NCBI RefSeq assembly: GCF_015627125.1
Contig: NZ_VTDO01000005.1
Coordinates: forward strand, 62,001 to 126,000
Direction of reading: 5' to 3'
Origin: Acinetobacter rathckeae
GTDB lineage: Bacteria > Pseudomonadota > Gammaproteobacteria > Pseudomonadales > Moraxellaceae
DNA length: 64,000 nucleotides
Below the pieces are notes generated by a model. That model was given only the letters and a program-made list of their open reading frames with translations. It was not told the DNA's origin and ran no database searches. The position numbers and the translations under genes were made by a program. Shown here in pieces: positions 29,157-42,371 of the stretch; position 1 is the stretch's first letter, and the number at the start of each line of letters is the position of its first letter.

Positions 29157-32100
29157 TTAAGATTCAGGGGTGACTGCTTTTTTAGGTGGTCTACCTCGTG
29201 GTCTACGAGGGCGAGCTGGTTTATCAGCTGTTGCTGAAGACGCTTTTTTCTTACTCTCAGCCTTAGCTTCTTTGCTGACAGTATCTTCTGTCGCAATTTC
29301 CTCTTCAGGCTTTGCGACCACTTCAGTTTGCTCAGGTGCTGTTTCAGCAACTTCTGTGTTAGTTGTTGCTTCTGTTTCTACAGGTTGTTCAATGACTTGT
29401 TGAACAGTTTCTTGAGTAACAGGTGCTTCAGTATTTGCCTGTGCAACAGATACATCATCTTTAGCTTTAGTTTCAGCAACTGTTTCAGCTTTACTTGCTT
29501 CTTCTTTCAAGTGCTGTGCTTTGGCTTGCTCTAATGCTTGTTCAGCGGCAAGTTTAGCTAAGCGTCTACGCTCACGTGGGTCATTTGCAACACGCAATTG
29601 CTTGGTTTGCGGTGGTGTAAGTGATAGTGCTTCAGCATTAACATCTGTCGAGTTACTATTGTTTGGCACAGTAACATCACGAGTAACAGATTTCTTCTCT
29701 GTTGCAGTTGTTGGTTGTGTCTGCGAAGCAATATAGCTTTCAGTGAACTTACTCAGCGCACGATTAAATGTTGGAATAAGTCCAAACTGTTCAATCAGTA
29801 CGGTGCAGTCTTCACCATAAACCGTACGAATCAAGCTTGCTACACTGTGCTGCTTTAAGGCAGGGTTTTGTGTTGCTGAGATTTGATGCGTATCCGCTGA
29901 ATGCTTTGTTTGAGTCGCTTTTTGACGGCGACTTGAACGTGGGTCATTGCTCGCACGCTTTGGCTTTTGCTCGCGTTGTTGCGGTGCTTCTACTTTTTCT
30001 ACTTCTTTGCGAACAGGAGTAGTCTCGGTAGGTTGTGCTTTATTGGTTGTAACAGTTGGTGCTTCTTTAGAAACAGGGCTGTCTACAACGTCTGTTTTGG
30101 CTACAGGTGCTTGTTGCTCTTTAGTAATCGCAACAATATCTTTGCTTGCCGTATCTACATTAACAACCAATGCCGTTGGCATGTCTTCATGACGCGGAAC
30201 ATCTACAACATGAACGCTTGGTTTGTCATTTGTATGCACAGGTTGAGTTGTTTCAGTCGCTACGACAGCTTGTGGTTGTTCCAATACGCTTTGGTCTCGT
30301 TGACGGTTTGGTCGTTGAGGGCGTTGTTGGTTACGGTCACGGCGAGGAACAGACTGTGTTTGAGTGGAATTTTCAGGTTGTTCACTGGCTGTATGAGGCT
30401 GCGTATTACCACTTTGAGCATGGTCTTGCTGTTGGCGTTTTTGTTGACGCTTTAAGTCTCTCATTTCTTGACGAGACAGTTGCGTATTTTCTTCGTTGCC
30501 ATGACGAGGCGTTACTTGCTCAACATGTTGCTCACGTTGTTCTTTGTACTTGTTGTTACGTTGCTTCTTGTTGTTGCGTGGCTGGCGTTCTTCTTTGTCC
30601 GCTTCGCGCTTTTCTGTTTTTGCAACAGTGGTACTTTGTGCTTGTTGCCCAAGGTATGCATTATTTGCAGACTCAGCAGTGTTTTGTGGCGTAATGGTTG
30701 CTTCTACTGAACCAAATTGGCCTTTGCTGACTGCACCACGATTCACCATTGCTTCAATAGCTGTTGCCGCATGATTGGCTGTACGTGTTTGATCTACTGT
30801 TTGTGCTTGTTTTTGTGTAAACAAGTTTTCTAACCATGCACATGGGCTATGTGCTGCAGTTGTTACTTGTGCAGTAGTTTGCTGAGCTTTTACTGCATGT
30901 TGTTGCGTGTTTTGCACAGTTTTTACTGTTTTTTCTTTAGCAAGAGGCGTAACAATCGCTTTTTCGCCTTCATCTAAATGCCACTCAGCAGATTGGTAAC
31001 CTAGTTCAGCTTCACTTGAGCGTGTTGCTTCTGTACGTTCGTAGCTGGTTGGTGCAAAACCTTCAGGGTTGTACTGTATTTGATAGTGCGGTGTTTCTAA
31101 ATGAGGGTGAGGCAATACGGTAATGCGTACATTTGAGCTTTGCTCTAAGTACACTAAGGTATGGCGTTTTTCATTGAGTAAGAAAGCTGCAATTTCAACA
31201 GGCACTTCAATTTGTACTTCACCTTGACGCTCTTGTAAGGCAATTTCTTCGACCTTACGCATAATAGATAAAGACAATGAACGTACATCACGTACCATGC
31301 CTGTGCCATGACAGCGAGGGCAAACGTAACCCGTAGACTCTTCTAAAGATGGACGTAGACGTTGGCGACTCATTTCCATCAGACCAAAACGTGACAATTG
31401 TCCAAACTGTATACGAGCACGGTCGCTTTGAGTTGACTCTCTGAGCTTAGCCTCAACCATACGTTGGTTGCGGTCTTTACTCATGTCAATAAAGTCAATA
31501 ACAACTAAGCCACCAATATCACGTAAACGCAGTTGACGTGCAATTTCTTCAGCAGCTTCTAAGTTGGTATTGAGAGCGGTGTCTTCAACATCTTGACCAC
31601 GAGTAGATTTCGCGGAGTTAATGTCAATGGCAACCAGTGCTTCGGTTTGGTCAATCACAATTGAACCGCCTGATGGCAGTTTCACTTCACGTTCGTATGC
31701 GGTTTGGATTTGACTTTCCACACCAAAGTGAGCAAATAAAGGCTCGTGGTGCGTATATGTTTTAAGTTTGTCGAGTTGAGATGGCATCACGACTTTGACA
31801 AAGTTATAGGCTTCGTTAAAGGCTTGCTCGTTATCAATTAAAATTTCAGTCACATCATCACGTAAGTAATCACGGATTGCACGTGTTACCACACCTGCTT
31901 CTTGGTGAACCAGCATGGGTGATGGGCCTGAACTTGCTGTACTTTGAATTTGTGCCCAAAGGTCAAGTAAGTGTTGTAGGTCTTGTTGTAGCTCTTCTTG
32001 GCTACGGCCAATACCTGCAGTACGTACAATCACACTCATACCACGTGGTGTTTGTAGTGATGCGAGTTTTTCTTTCAGCTCTTCACGTACAGCCCCAGAA

Positions 32101-32522
32101 ATTTGGCGACTAATACCACCACCTTTGGGGTTGTTTGGCATCAGTACAAGGTAACGTCCTGCCAATGAAATATAAGTAGAAAGCGCAGCACCTTTATTGC
32201 CACGTTCTTCTTTTTCAACTTGGACTAAAAGTTCTGTACCTTCGGTGAGGAGTTCACGAATATTTGAGGTTTCACGAGCGTCGGCACTAAAGTAGTTACG
32301 TGAGATTTCACGCATTGATAAAAAGCCTTGGCGTTGTGCACCATACTCGACAAAAACCGCTTCTAAAGAAGGTTCAACACGAGTAATGTGACCTTTATAA
32401 ATGTTAGACTTTTTTTGTTCTCTGGTTCTATTTTCAAGGTCAAAGTCATATAGACGCTGGCCTGTGACAAGTGCAACACGGACTTCTTCAGCATGTGTTG
32501 CATTAATCAGCATACGTTTCAT
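29157..32522 (-). CDS. rne: Ribonuclease E
   Basis: RNase E starts mRNA decay and matures rRNA and tRNA at the inner membrane. The 1121-residue protein has the S1 domain near residues 35-120, the DNase-I-like catalytic part with the Mg-binding Asp residues in [15 protein letters not shown] and [11 protein letters not shown], and the zinc-link CPRCHGTG. The last 550 residues are a low-complexity Gln/Lys/Arg/Thr-rich scaffold with AR-rich patches ([23 protein letters not shown]) that fit RNA binding and degradosome assembly. The ATG at 32522 matches MKRMLINAT of E. coli and has TTAGG at a 10-base distance; upstream ATGs lack this. The C-terminus ends in an [12 protein letters not shown] patch. 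Confidence 0.96.
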   Translation of the reverse strand: MKRMLINATHAEEVRVALVTGQRLYDFDLENRTREQKKSNIYKGHITRVEPSLEAVFVEYGAQRQGFLSMREISRNYFSADARETSNIRELLTEGTELLVQVEKEERGNKGAALSTYISLAGRYLVLMPNNPKGGGISRQISGAVREELKEKLASLQTPRGMSVIVRTAGIGRSQEELQQDLQHLLDLWAQIQSTASSGPSPMLVHQEAGVVTRAIRDYLRDDVTEILIDNEQAFNEAYNFVKVVMPSQLDKLKTYTHHEPLFAHFGVESQIQTAYEREVKLPSGGSIVIDQTEALVAIDINSAKSTRGQDVEDTALNTNLEAAEEIARQLRLRDIGGLVVIDFIDMSKDRNQRMVEAKLRESTQSDRARIQFGQLSRFGLMEMSRQRLRPSLEESTGYVCPRCHGTGMVRDVRSLSLSIMRKVEEIALQERQGEVQIEVPVEIAAFLLNEKRHTLVYLEQSSNVRITVLPHPHLETPHYQIQYNPEGFAPTSYERTEATRSSEAELGYQSAEWHLDEGEKAIVTPLAKEKTVKTVQNTQQHAVKAQQTTAQVTTAAHSPCAWLENLFTQKQAQTVDQTRTANHAATAIEAMVNRGAVSKGQFGSVEATITPQNTAESANNAYLGQQAQSTTVAKTEKREADKEERQPRNNKKQRNNKYKEQREQHVEQVTPRHGNEENTQLSRQEMRDLKRQQKRQQQDHAQSGNTQPHTASEQPENSTQTQSVPRRDRNQQRPQRPNRQRDQSVLEQPQAVVATETTQPVHTNDKPSVHVVDVPRHEDMPTALVVNVDTASKDIVAITKEQQAPVAKTDVVDSPVSKEAPTVTTNKAQPTETTPVRKEVEKVEAPQQREQKPKRASNDPRSSRRQKATQTKHSADTHQISATQNPALKQHSVASLIRTVYGEDCTVLIEQFGLIPTFNRALSKFTESYIASQTQPTTATEKKSVTRDVTVPNNSNSTDVNAEALSLTPPQTKQLRVANDPRERRRLAKLAAEQALEQAKAQHLKEEASKAETVAETKAKDDVSVAQANTEAPVTQETVQQVIEQPVETEATTNTEVAETAPEQTEVVAKPEEEIATEDTVSKEAKAESKKKASSATADKPARPRRPRGRPPKKAVTPES

Positions 32523-33214
32523 GTGGGTCATACCTAATCGTTGAGCCACAACGATAAGTCAGTCTTCTGTATGTAAATAAAAGCGTTGAATACGTCGCTT
32601 CTTGGTTGTAAGGCAAGCTGCGTTTTGCAGTTTATTTACATAATAAACATTTTATGTGTCTGTCTGACTAAATTCACCTAAAATCATCTCGGGCTGTATT
32701 GATGTAATGCAAAGAGAACTTTATTGCTTGTTCTGTTTGTATGTGTAAGGAACTCTGGCACGGAAAACTCATCGTGGCGGAGGTTCACTTAACGCATCTT
32801 TCAATACATCAAATGCTTAAGCCTGATAAAGTGTCAGGGAATGACTTATTCGATGTGTTTCAGTTTACATTAATCAACCAATCTAAATTGGCAACATATA
32901 TTTTTGGGGCAAACTGTTTTGTAGGCAAACGTATTATTTTACGCAACAGTTTGCAATTTTGCCGATATAATAACGCCTTTGGCATCGGCATATTCTGTTA
33001 GGACCTTTCCGAGTTGGTGATGAGTATCTGTGTTCAATGCACAATATTTTACTCAATATTTGTACAGAATCTCATTTACGGCGGTATCCGAGCGCTGACT
33101 ATAGCAAACCTTGATGCATCTGCCTATGGGTAATGATGTGATTTTTGCTGAAAAAAAGCAGTTAATTGGTTATATTTTATTCATTTTGTGGGAAATACAG
33201 TTTAGGGAACAAGT
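32523..33214. other. Divergent rne-rluC intergenic region, long rne leader
   Basis: These 692 bp separate divergent rne and rluC. In E. coli the rne leader (361 nt) lets RNase E control its own mRNA; a long leader here is consistent but unproven. On the plus strand a perfect TATAAT lies at 32966-32971 with a weak -35, about 245 bp before rluC. No convincing coding frame is present. Confidence 0.5.
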
Positions 33215-34141
33215 ATGGATCAGAGTCAACAATGGCAGAGTGTGACGTGGTTTGATGTTGATGAAAATCAGCTTGATCAAAGAATAGATAATTTTTTATT
33301 TTCTCGTTTAAAAGGTGTGCCTAAAAGTCGAATTTATCGCTTAATTCGTGAAGGTCAAGTACGTGTGAATAAAAAGCGTGTGAAAGCAGAAACACGTTTA
33401 CAGGTGGGAGACCAGATTCGTGTTGCTCCGATTCGCTATGAGCAAAAGCAAGAAGCAGATATTGCAGTGAGTGATAGCGTTGTTCAGGGGTTATTACAAC
33501 GTATTGTGTATGAAGATGAAGGACTGTTGGTGGTAAATAAGCCATCAGGTATTGCCGTGCATGGAGGCAGTGGTATTGCTTATGGTTTGATTGAAGCATT
33601 GCGTGTGGCGACGGGTAAAAAATATTTAGAATTGGTGCACCGTATTGACCGCGATACTTCAGGTTTGGTGATGGTGAGTAAAAAACGTAGCACGTTAAAG
33701 TTATTACAAGATTTTTTGAGACAACATAAAATACAAAAAACTTACGCCGCGATTGTAAAAGGGCAGGTGAGTTTAGATCGACAATTAATAGATGCACCTT
33801 TATTGCGTTATGAATTGGCGAATGGTGAGCGACGTGTACGTGTGTCTAAAGATGGTAAACCAAGTCAAACAGTATGGCATGTTGCAAAACGTTTTAAAGG
33901 TGCAACATTGGTACATGCATCACCACTGTCTGGTCGTACCCATCAAATTCGTGTGCATGGTTTGAGTATTGGTCATCCACTTCTTGGTGATGATAAATAT
34001 GGTCATCAAACGGTATACCACGGGGAAGAGCCTCGCCGTTTATGCTTACATGCTTTGCGTTTAGAAATACCAGGCTATGAAACGATAGAAGCACCTTTAC
34101 CTGATGATATGCAAAAAATCTTAAACAATTTAAAGGTATGA
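33215..34141 (+). CDS. rluC: 23S rRNA pseudouridine synthase RluC
   Basis: The 308-residue enzyme modifies uridines 955, 2504 and 2580 of 23S rRNA in E. coli. An N-terminal S4 domain (SRIYRLIREGQVRVNKKRVK, about residues 37-56) precedes the catalytic domain with the Asp in LVHRIDRDTSGLV and the LSGRTHQIRVH motif. AGGGAAC lies before the ATG. The rne-rluC divergent arrangement is common in gammaproteobacteria and supports the call over RluD/RluA. Confidence 0.93.
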   Translation: MDQSQQWQSVTWFDVDENQLDQRIDNFLFSRLKGVPKSRIYRLIREGQVRVNKKRVKAETRLQVGDQIRVAPIRYEQKQEADIAVSDSVVQGLLQRIVYEDEGLLVVNKPSGIAVHGGSGIAYGLIEALRVATGKKYLELVHRIDRDTSGLVMVSKKRSTLKLLQDFLRQHKIQKTYAAIVKGQVSLDRQLIDAPLLRYELANGERRVRVSKDGKPSQTVWHVAKRFKGATLVHASPLSGRTHQIRVHGLSIGHPLLGDDKYGHQTVYHGEEPRRLCLHALRLEIPGYETIEAPLPDDMQKILNNLKV

Positions 34142-34188
34142 TGCGAGCTTTTGTATTTCAGTTGTTTACTTAGGTGTTTGGTGGAATT

Positions 34189-34881
34189 ATGCAAAATCAT
34201 GCGGTAAAGCTCATTATTTTTGACTGGGACGGCACACTGTTTAATTCGGTGGGGCAGATTGTAGATAGCTTGCTATATGCTGCTGAAAAGTATGATCAGC
34301 CATTGTTGGCAATAGATGCCAAAGATGTGATTGGGTTGGGTTTACCTGAAGTGATGCAACGTTTGTTTCCACAAGTGCCTGAGTTACATGAGCAATTATT
34401 AACAGCTTATTCGACACATTATGTTGAAAATTCTGTACAAGACCTTTGGTTTGATGGTGTTGCTGAAATGCTAGATGCTTTAAGAAACCAAGGTGTTTTA
34501 TTGGCAGTGGCAACAGGAAAAAACCGTAAAGGGCTTGACCGTGTATTGGAAAAAACAAAGAGTACCGATTTATTTACCATCACACGTGCAGCCAGTGAAA
34601 CAGCGTCTAAGCCGAACCCGCAAATGTTGCAAGAAATTTTGAACCATACGGGTGTGGCTGCAACAGAGGCAGTGATGGTGGGTGATACCAGCTATGACTT
34701 AGAGATGGCACAGCGTATTGGTATGCCACGCATCGGGGTTACGTATGGTGTGCACTCGGATGCCATTTTAAAACAGTATGAACCGCTTGCCATTGTGCAT
34801 AATATTGAGCAGTTAGCTCAAGTTTTAAAATCAGATATGTTTGGTTTATCTACTTCTGTTGATGGTATAGATAAGCTATAG
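34189..34881 (+). CDS. HAD-superfamily phosphatase next to rluC
   Basis: The 230-residue enzyme has all four HAD motifs: DWDGTLFNS (nucleophile Asp), the AT-GKNRKGL motif II, Lys in SKPNPQ, and VGDTSYDLEMA. An alpha-helical cap follows motif I, as in phosphoglycolate phosphatases (subfamily IA). A rluC-HAD pair is conserved in Pseudomonas too, but its substrate is unknown. The ATG at 34189 follows GGTGGA; a GTG at 34174 is less likely. Its 3' end overlaps the converging LysR gene by 64 bp. Confidence 0.87.
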   Translation: MQNHAVKLIIFDWDGTLFNSVGQIVDSLLYAAEKYDQPLLAIDAKDVIGLGLPEVMQRLFPQVPELHEQLLTAYSTHYVENSVQDLWFDGVAEMLDALRNQGVLLAVATGKNRKGLDRVLEKTKSTDLFTITRAASETASKPNPQMLQEILNHTGVAATEAVMVGDTSYDLEMAQRIGMPRIGVTYGVHSDAILKQYEPLAIVHNIEQLAQVLKSDMFGLSTSVDGIDKL

Positions 34882-35747
34882 AGCATGTCTAAAAAGCACT
34901 TTACTGCGGCAGATGTATTTTGTTTTTTATGACTCATAACAAGGTCTAAAGTAGGTAGCTTCGCATCAAGGTCACGTGTGGCAATATTGGGCAGGCTACT
35001 AAATGGATCTACATATTTGGGCAAAATGGCACAACCTTGCCCTGTATTAATGAGATTTAAAGTATCTACAATAGTCTTAGCTTTGATTTTTGATTTAAAT
35101 GAGATGTGGTGCATGTCAATAAATTGAGTAACTGCTTGGTTTAGTACCAGTAAGCTATTGGAGGTTGCGGTAATGAAGTCTAAACCGTTCAATGCCGATA
35201 ATGGGATATGCTCAAGCGTTGTTAAAGGGTGTTGTTTGGGTAAGATGAGTGCCAAGTCATCTTTAAAAATCACATGGTTTTCCACTTGTTCATGCGTCAG
35301 TGTTTTACGTGTGAAGATAATATCGAGCTCATCTTTTATTAAGGCTTGATGTTGTTCGAGATCATTTAAAATACTGAGCTCAATTTTAAAATTGGGGTGC
35401 TGCATACGAAATGTGGGTAAAATTCGTGGGAATATTCGAATTTCAGCGGCAGTAATAAAACCAATTTTAAGCACTTGTTGTTTCGATAAATGTGTTTTTC
35501 TTGCGAGATAAATTGAGCGTTCGGCTTGAGCGATGGTGAGTCTGGCTTGCTCTAAAAAAACTACACCCTCTTCGGTGAGTTCAACTTTTCTTTTTGTGCG
35601 ATTAAATAAACGAACGCCAATTTCTTCTTCAAGGTCTTTAATCTGCTGGCTAAGGGATGGCTGTGCAGTATAAAGTCGCAAAGCTGCTTTACTAAAGTTG
35701 AGTTCTTCAGCAACGGCAATAAAGTATCGAAGGTGACGCAATTCCAT
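34818..35747 (-). CDS. LysR-family transcriptional regulator (HcaR/BenM-like)
   Basis: The 309-residue regulator has an N-terminal winged helix-turn-helix (ELRHLRYFIAVAEELNFSKAA...QPSLSQQIKDLE) and a periplasmic-binding-like effector domain. Its N-terminus and the RKVELTEEG segment are closest to E. coli HcaR and to BenM/CatM, which respond to aromatic acids. The effector is not known. No divergent target gene is adjacent; upstream lies 1.2 kb of AT-rich non-coding DNA. The ATG at 35747 fits the family start; 8 more upstream residues are possible. Confidence 0.87.
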   Translation of the reverse strand: MELRHLRYFIAVAEELNFSKAALRLYTAQPSLSQQIKDLEEEIGVRLFNRTKRKVELTEEGVVFLEQARLTIAQAERSIYLARKTHLSKQQVLKIGFITAAEIRIFPRILPTFRMQHPNFKIELSILNDLEQHQALIKDELDIIFTRKTLTHEQVENHVIFKDDLALILPKQHPLTTLEHIPLSALNGLDFITATSNSLLVLNQAVTQFIDMHHISFKSKIKAKTIVDTLNLINTGQGCAILPKYVDPFSSLPNIATRDLDAKLPTLDLVMSHKKQNTSAAVKCFLDMLYSLSIPSTEVDKPNISDFKT

Positions 35748-36409
35748 AACAAAACACCTACTATTTATCAATATTGTATTGATTTTTAAATATAAAATAA
35801 TTGATTTTTAACAGCATACATTTTTTTTAGTGTAGTGGTAAACCTATATTCCAAAAAGATGGAATATTTATTGTCTAATATGATTTTTTTTATGTGAATT
35901 TTATTTAAAAATAATTTAGTCATCATTAGGTAATATTTAAAGGAGATTATGTAATTAAGGATTAACTGGGATCTGTGATGATTTAGTTTTTTATAATTAT
36001 AAAATATATACAGCATTATAATAATTTAAATTTTTACTTATAAAAGGTGATAGATTATGTGGTATTAATTCATTTTTGTTAGATAGTATTAATGCGTAAT
36101 AAATATATTTTTTTATTTTTAATAAATTTGGAGATAATAATATGTGGCATTAATTTTATAATAAAATGATTTTTGCTGTGCTGTATATTATAATAAAATT
36201 CACCCAATATTTTTAATATTTTGTGAATAGGTAGTATTGTTTGTTAATTTTTCTGACATCATGTATTTACAGTATATGGTGTCTTTTTTATTGGGGAACT
36301 ATTCTGAGATTAGTAAGAAACCTATTGGCTGAAGTCAGCTAAATGAGTGGAGCAATAAATACTATTTGCCTTGAATCCTGTTTAAGCCAAAGTATTGATC
36401 TGTCTTATT
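35748..36409. other. Very AT-rich non-coding region
   Basis: About 660 bp upstream of the LysR gene is extremely AT-rich and shows no credible gene. It may be foreign or decayed DNA, because the transposase relic lies directly beyond it. It should contain the LysR promoter, which I cannot place. Confidence 0.5.
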
Positions 36410-36700
36410 TAGACGTATTAATTGCATATGTTATGATGATGAGCCACTAAAATGCCTTGCAACGTCAGTTTATCTTTCAGGCTTTGGCTAATATAGCCAC
36501 GATTTGTATAGATAGACTGTTGCTTTAAATGCTTTAACCAAATTTTCAAGCATTTTAATATCAGCAACATGCCCATTCGATAATAGTGTATAAACTATAC
36601 ACCTGATGAAATCATTGCCAAACGTAGCTGACAGCCAAAGAACTAACCAATAGAAATTTTACCTCGTATTACAATTTCTGATAAAGATCTATGCCGAACA
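36410..36700 (-). pseudogene. Relic of an IS982-family transposase
   Basis: On the minus strand, short protein segments in two frames match the IS982 transposase core in the right order. First comes RGKISIG-stop-FFGCQLRLAM (36661 down to 36613), like ...RGKSSxGWFFGFKLHLV. Then, in another frame, GHVADIKMLENLVKAFKATV, and back in the first frame RGYISQSLKDKLTLQGIL, like DRGYIS..L...L...GI. Several stops and at least two frameshifts make it non-functional. I could not find terminal inverted repeats or a target duplication, so the ends are approximate. Confidence 0.75.
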
Positions 36701-36993
36701 ATATATTGGTTTTTGTATTAAAGGTAGCATGGTTAAATCCACTCATAAGTAACAGCTCTGATTGTCTGTCATAAGAATTAGAGCTGTTAGTGGTTTGTAG
36801 TTACTCAAATTATGATTCTCATCCTTTCTTTTTAACTGATATTTTTATTCAGGATTCGAAGTATATTTGTTTGTGTAGTATTGAAAGTATAGGTGCTTTT
36901 AGATACAAAGAAGTAGCATACTAAATATTCAAACAACATGATTATGTAGATGAAACTGTTTCAAATTCTTTGAATTATGATCAGGCCAACAAT

Positions 36994-38034
36994 ATGACGC
37001 TAAAACCAGTACATTATCATCTTGTGACAAAGCAGAGTTATTTGCACTGTTTGCAAAAACCACAGTGGGACTACTCGCAGTTAAGTTATTTTAAAAATGG
37101 ACGGTTTTATAATCAGTATCCAGACACAGTACAGTTAACGAAAACAAAAGTACTGAAGTGGTTACTTTTTCGTAGGGATAAAGCATGGCCTGAACATGAT
37201 GACTTTATGCAACAGCAACAACAACGACCCAAAGCCAAGATTTCAGATCAAGCACCTGATGTAAGTACATGGCGTATTTGGTATGTCAACCATGCCACAG
37301 TGCTGATACAAATAGGAACATTCAATCTGTTAACTGACCCCATTTGGGCGGACTTTGCAGGCCCAGGACAAGGTTTTGGCCCTCGCCGTGCGTGCTTGGC
37401 GGGTATTGCACTTGAAAATTTACCCCGTATTGATGCTGTACTGCTCAGCCATAATCATTATGACCACATGGACCTAGCCACATTGGCATGGTTACATGAG
37501 CGTTTTGCTATGCCAATTTATACAGGTTTAGGCAATGCGTATTATTTACCTTCAAGTTGGCATGTGGTTGAAATGAAGTGGGGGCAGGCGATCGATGTTT
37601 TAGGGTTCAAAATAACGTATGTGCCTGCACAGCATAGTTCAGGGCGAGGCATTCGCGATCAAAATAAAGCTCTTTGGGGTGGTTTTTGTGTGCATTATCA
37701 AGAAGAATATCTCTACTTTGCAGCAGATACAGGGTATTGCCCCCAATTTACAGCATTATATAAAAAATTTGGTGCCCCAAAAGTGGCTTTGTTGCCTATA
37801 GGTGCGTATGAGCCAAGAGCCTTGATGAAGTATTTGCACATGAATCCACTCGATGCTTTTCAAGCCCATCTAGATTTGCAATCGGGTTGTTCTATTGCAA
37901 TACATCATCATACATTTCAGTTGACTGATGAGACTCGTGATGCCCCTGCGACATGGCTCAGTGCATTGGTTGATGAGCACCAATTAGATCGGCCATTTTA
38001 TAGTGTATTAGAAGGGCAGTATATTGATGTATAA
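36994..38034 (+). CDS. Metallo-beta-lactamase-fold hydrolase (NAPE-PLD/UlaG-like)
   Basis: The 346-residue protein has the metal-binding motif LLSHNHYDHMD (HxHxDH), a second His in VPAQHSSG, Asp in FAADTGYC, and a later His in IAIHHHTFQ. Together with the N-terminal WYVNHATVLIQIG and LLTDPIWADF this fits the MBL-fold group that includes NAPE-phospholipase D and RomA-type proteins. The physiological substrate is unknown. ATG 36994 is preferred over an upstream TTG at 36970; TCAGG precedes it. Confidence 0.85.
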   Translation: MTLKPVHYHLVTKQSYLHCLQKPQWDYSQLSYFKNGRFYNQYPDTVQLTKTKVLKWLLFRRDKAWPEHDDFMQQQQQRPKAKISDQAPDVSTWRIWYVNHATVLIQIGTFNLLTDPIWADFAGPGQGFGPRRACLAGIALENLPRIDAVLLSHNHYDHMDLATLAWLHERFAMPIYTGLGNAYYLPSSWHVVEMKWGQAIDVLGFKITYVPAQHSSGRGIRDQNKALWGGFCVHYQEEYLYFAADTGYCPQFTALYKKFGAPKVALLPIGAYEPRALMKYLHMNPLDAFQAHLDLQSGCSIAIHHHTFQLTDETRDAPATWLSALVDEHQLDRPFYSVLEGQYIDV

Positions 38035-38077
38035 AATTTTATCATGGATATAGATAAAGGTAGGTGCTTAAAATGAA

Positions 38078-38110
38078 ATCGCCAACAGCTGACCATTGCA
38101 TGTTGGCGAT
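38078..38110. terminator. Hairpin between the MBL hydrolase and catalase genes
   Basis: A perfect 9-bp stem (38078-38086 with 38102-38110) lies between converging genes. On the minus strand it is followed by a T-rich stretch, so it may terminate the catalase transcript. Confidence 0.55.
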
Positions 38111-38148
38111 GAGTTATGCTTTCAAATCATACCAAAATGAACGCTATG

Positions 38149-39663
38149 CTATTCAGAGTGACCACTGTTTTGTTCTTCAATATGACCATCTTGTTGCTGG
38201 TAAGAACTATGACCACTTGCATGTAATGCCTGACGAACACCTGCTTCATAATCTGGATGGACTCTACCAAAATGTACCAGTTGTTTTTCGATAATCTCTT
38301 TAGGTACACCTTGCATTGCATCTGAAATATTGCTAAAGAGTCGTGATTTCTCACCTTCATCAAATAAGTTAAATAATGCAGTCACTTGAATATAATCGTT
38401 ATTGCCTTCGTCTTGACGATGGTCGAAACGGTCTACAATATTTGAATCCAAACGAAGAGGGGGTTCTTTTAATTCAGGGTTGGCAATTGGTCCCCCAAAA
38501 GAGTTTGGCTCGTAATACGCATCTGGATTTGGAAAGTGCTCTTGCACATTCATTGGGCCATCTTTGTGATAGTGATGTACAGGGCATTGTGGACGGTTTA
38601 CAGGAATATTTTCATAGTGTGTACCTAAGCGGTAGCGGTGTGCATCTGCATAACTAAAAATACGTGCTTGTAGCACACGGTCTGGTGAAAAGCCAATGCC
38701 TGGAAGAACATTTGACGGAGAAAATGCGGCCTGTTCAATTTGTGCAAAATAATTTTCAGGGTTTTTATTCAGTTCGAGTACACCAATTTCAATAGGTGGG
38801 TATTCGCTATGTGGCCATACTTTGGTCAGGTCAAATGGGTTGTATGATGTTTTTTCTGCATCTAATTCAGGCATGATTTGTACTTGTACTGTCCATTTTG
38901 GAAAGTCGCCTTTTTCAATGCTGTAGTACAAATCTTCTTGTGTCGTTTCGCGACTTTCGCCTACTTTTTGTTGTCCTTCAGGATTGGTCCAATAACGGTG
39001 ACCTTGTTGTGTTTTGAAGTGAAATTTCACCCAAAAACGTTCTCCTTTTTTATTCCAAAAAGAAAAGGTATGTGAACCATAGCCATTCATATGGCGTACG
39101 TCCGTTGGTAGACCACGGTCTGACATTAAAATAGTCACTTGGTGTAAGCTCTCTGGTGACTGTGACCAATAATCCCACATTGCGGTCGGTGAGCGTAAGT
39201 TGGTACGTGGGTGTCTTTTTTGTGTATGAATAAAATCTGGAAATTTGAGTGGGTCACGTAAAAAAAATACAGGTGTATTATTGCCGACTAAATCCCAGTT
39301 GCCTTCTGCAGTATAAAATTTAAGTGCAAAACCACGAACATCACGCTCAGCGTCAGCTGCACCATGCTCACCTGCAACTGTTGAAAAGCGTGCTAGCATT
39401 TTTGTTTGCTTGCCTTCGCCATTAAAAACTTCTGCACGTGTATATTCCGAGAGATCTTTTGTCAGTGTAAATGTACCGAATGCCCCCCAACCTTTGGCAT
39501 GTACTGTACGTTCTGGAATTCTTTCACGGTTTTGATGTGCTAATTTTTCAATTAATTGCCAGTCTTGCATTAACAGTGGCCCACGTTGTCCAACGGTGAC
39601 ACTGTTTTGATTATCTGCAACTGGTGATCCTGCAGTGGTTGTATGGTACGGGCATTTACTCAT
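38149..39663 (-). CDS. Monofunctional haem catalase
   Basis: The 504-residue protein disproportionates hydrogen peroxide. The catalytic His is His55 ([13 protein letters not shown]; a Trp replaces the usual small residue after KG), the distal Asn is in VGNNTP, and the haem-ligand Tyr lies in [14 protein letters not shown]. The size fits the small-subunit clade. The N-terminus [12 protein letters not shown] is unusual because it carries a Cys-Pro pair like the neighbouring KatG. It is divergent from katG across 453 bp, which suggests shared peroxide control, though I see no certain OxyR site. Confidence 0.93.
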   Translation of the reverse strand: MSKCPYHTTTAGSPVADNQNSVTVGQRGPLLMQDWQLIEKLAHQNRERIPERTVHAKGWGAFGTFTLTKDLSEYTRAEVFNGEGKQTKMLARFSTVAGEHGAADAERDVRGFALKFYTAEGNWDLVGNNTPVFFLRDPLKFPDFIHTQKRHPRTNLRSPTAMWDYWSQSPESLHQVTILMSDRGLPTDVRHMNGYGSHTFSFWNKKGERFWVKFHFKTQQGHRYWTNPEGQQKVGESRETTQEDLYYSIEKGDFPKWTVQVQIMPELDAEKTSYNPFDLTKVWPHSEYPPIEIGVLELNKNPENYFAQIEQAAFSPSNVLPGIGFSPDRVLQARIFSYADAHRYRLGTHYENIPVNRPQCPVHHYHKDGPMNVQEHFPNPDAYYEPNSFGGPIANPELKEPPLRLDSNIVDRFDHRQDEGNNDYIQVTALFNLFDEGEKSRLFSNISDAMQGVPKEIIEKQLVHFGRVHPDYEAGVRQALHASGHSSYQQQDGHIEEQNSGHSE

Positions 39664-40116
39664 GGCTTACTCCTAAATTATGGGCTGGCTATCGTTTTGA
39701 ATTTTATGACTGAGTTACTTTTTTTGATGACATTAATAATTTTTTTATGGCTAAATTTTAGCCTGATGTGATTGGGGGGTATATATTGAGTTGTGCTGGT
39801 TTTGTAACAGTATGTATTTCGATATTTAAGCGTCATAGGTTGTTATTTATGCTGATATGATAAAATCATCCATCTAAATTTTTGGTGTGTTGATTTGAGT
39901 ATTTAGATTTTCTTTTTTATTCAATCAGCATGGCATGACGATTTATTATTGTATGTTATGCAGATACCTATGACATTTTTATTAAAAAAGCATTTTAGCT
40001 TCAATTGGGTTTACCTATAAATATCATTCATAAAAACGGATTCCTTTTTGAATGAAAAACTTCTAACTTATAGACATAACCGATCAAGATTTTAAATAAC
40101 ATATTGGAGTTGTTAG
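39664..40116. other. Divergent promoter region between catalase and katG
   Basis: The 453-bp AT-rich gap must hold both promoters. A partial OxyR-like half-match (ATAG near 40074) exists, but it is not good enough to call. The katG ribosome-binding site is GGAG before 40117. Confidence 0.5.
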
Positions 40117-42312
<2,196 letters not shown>

Positions 42313-42327
42313 GCCATTTTAGAGTGT

Positions 42328-42358
42328 AAAAAAAACCGCCCTAGGGCGGTTTTTTTTA
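42328..42358. terminator. Terminator after katG
   Basis: A GC-rich palindrome (42335-42350) is flanked by a run of A and a run of T, so it can act on both strands, also ending the ptsP operon from the other side. Confidence 0.95.
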
Positions 42359-42371
42359 TGTGCTAAGTTGT

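Noticed and set aside
30170..30694. Long plus-strand open frame of 174 codons
   Set aside because: It is antisense to the low-complexity C-terminal part of rne, whose coding is certain; the codons mirror that bias.
32741..33001. 86-codon frame in the rne-rluC gap
   Set aside because: It overlaps the presumed rne leader and a TATAAT, has no good ribosome-binding site, and looks random.
33321..33797. Minus-strand frame of 158 codons inside rluC
   Set aside because: Antisense shadow of a well-recognised enzyme; its translation has no domain-like pattern.
35786..36016. 76-codon frame rich in Ile, Lys, Leu and Tyr on the minus strand
   Set aside because: Its composition is what extremely AT-rich DNA gives by chance, and no ribosome-binding site is present.
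40060..40100. Possible OxyR half-site before katG
   Set aside because: Only one ATAG-like element matches; spacing and the partner half-sites do not, so I did not call it.
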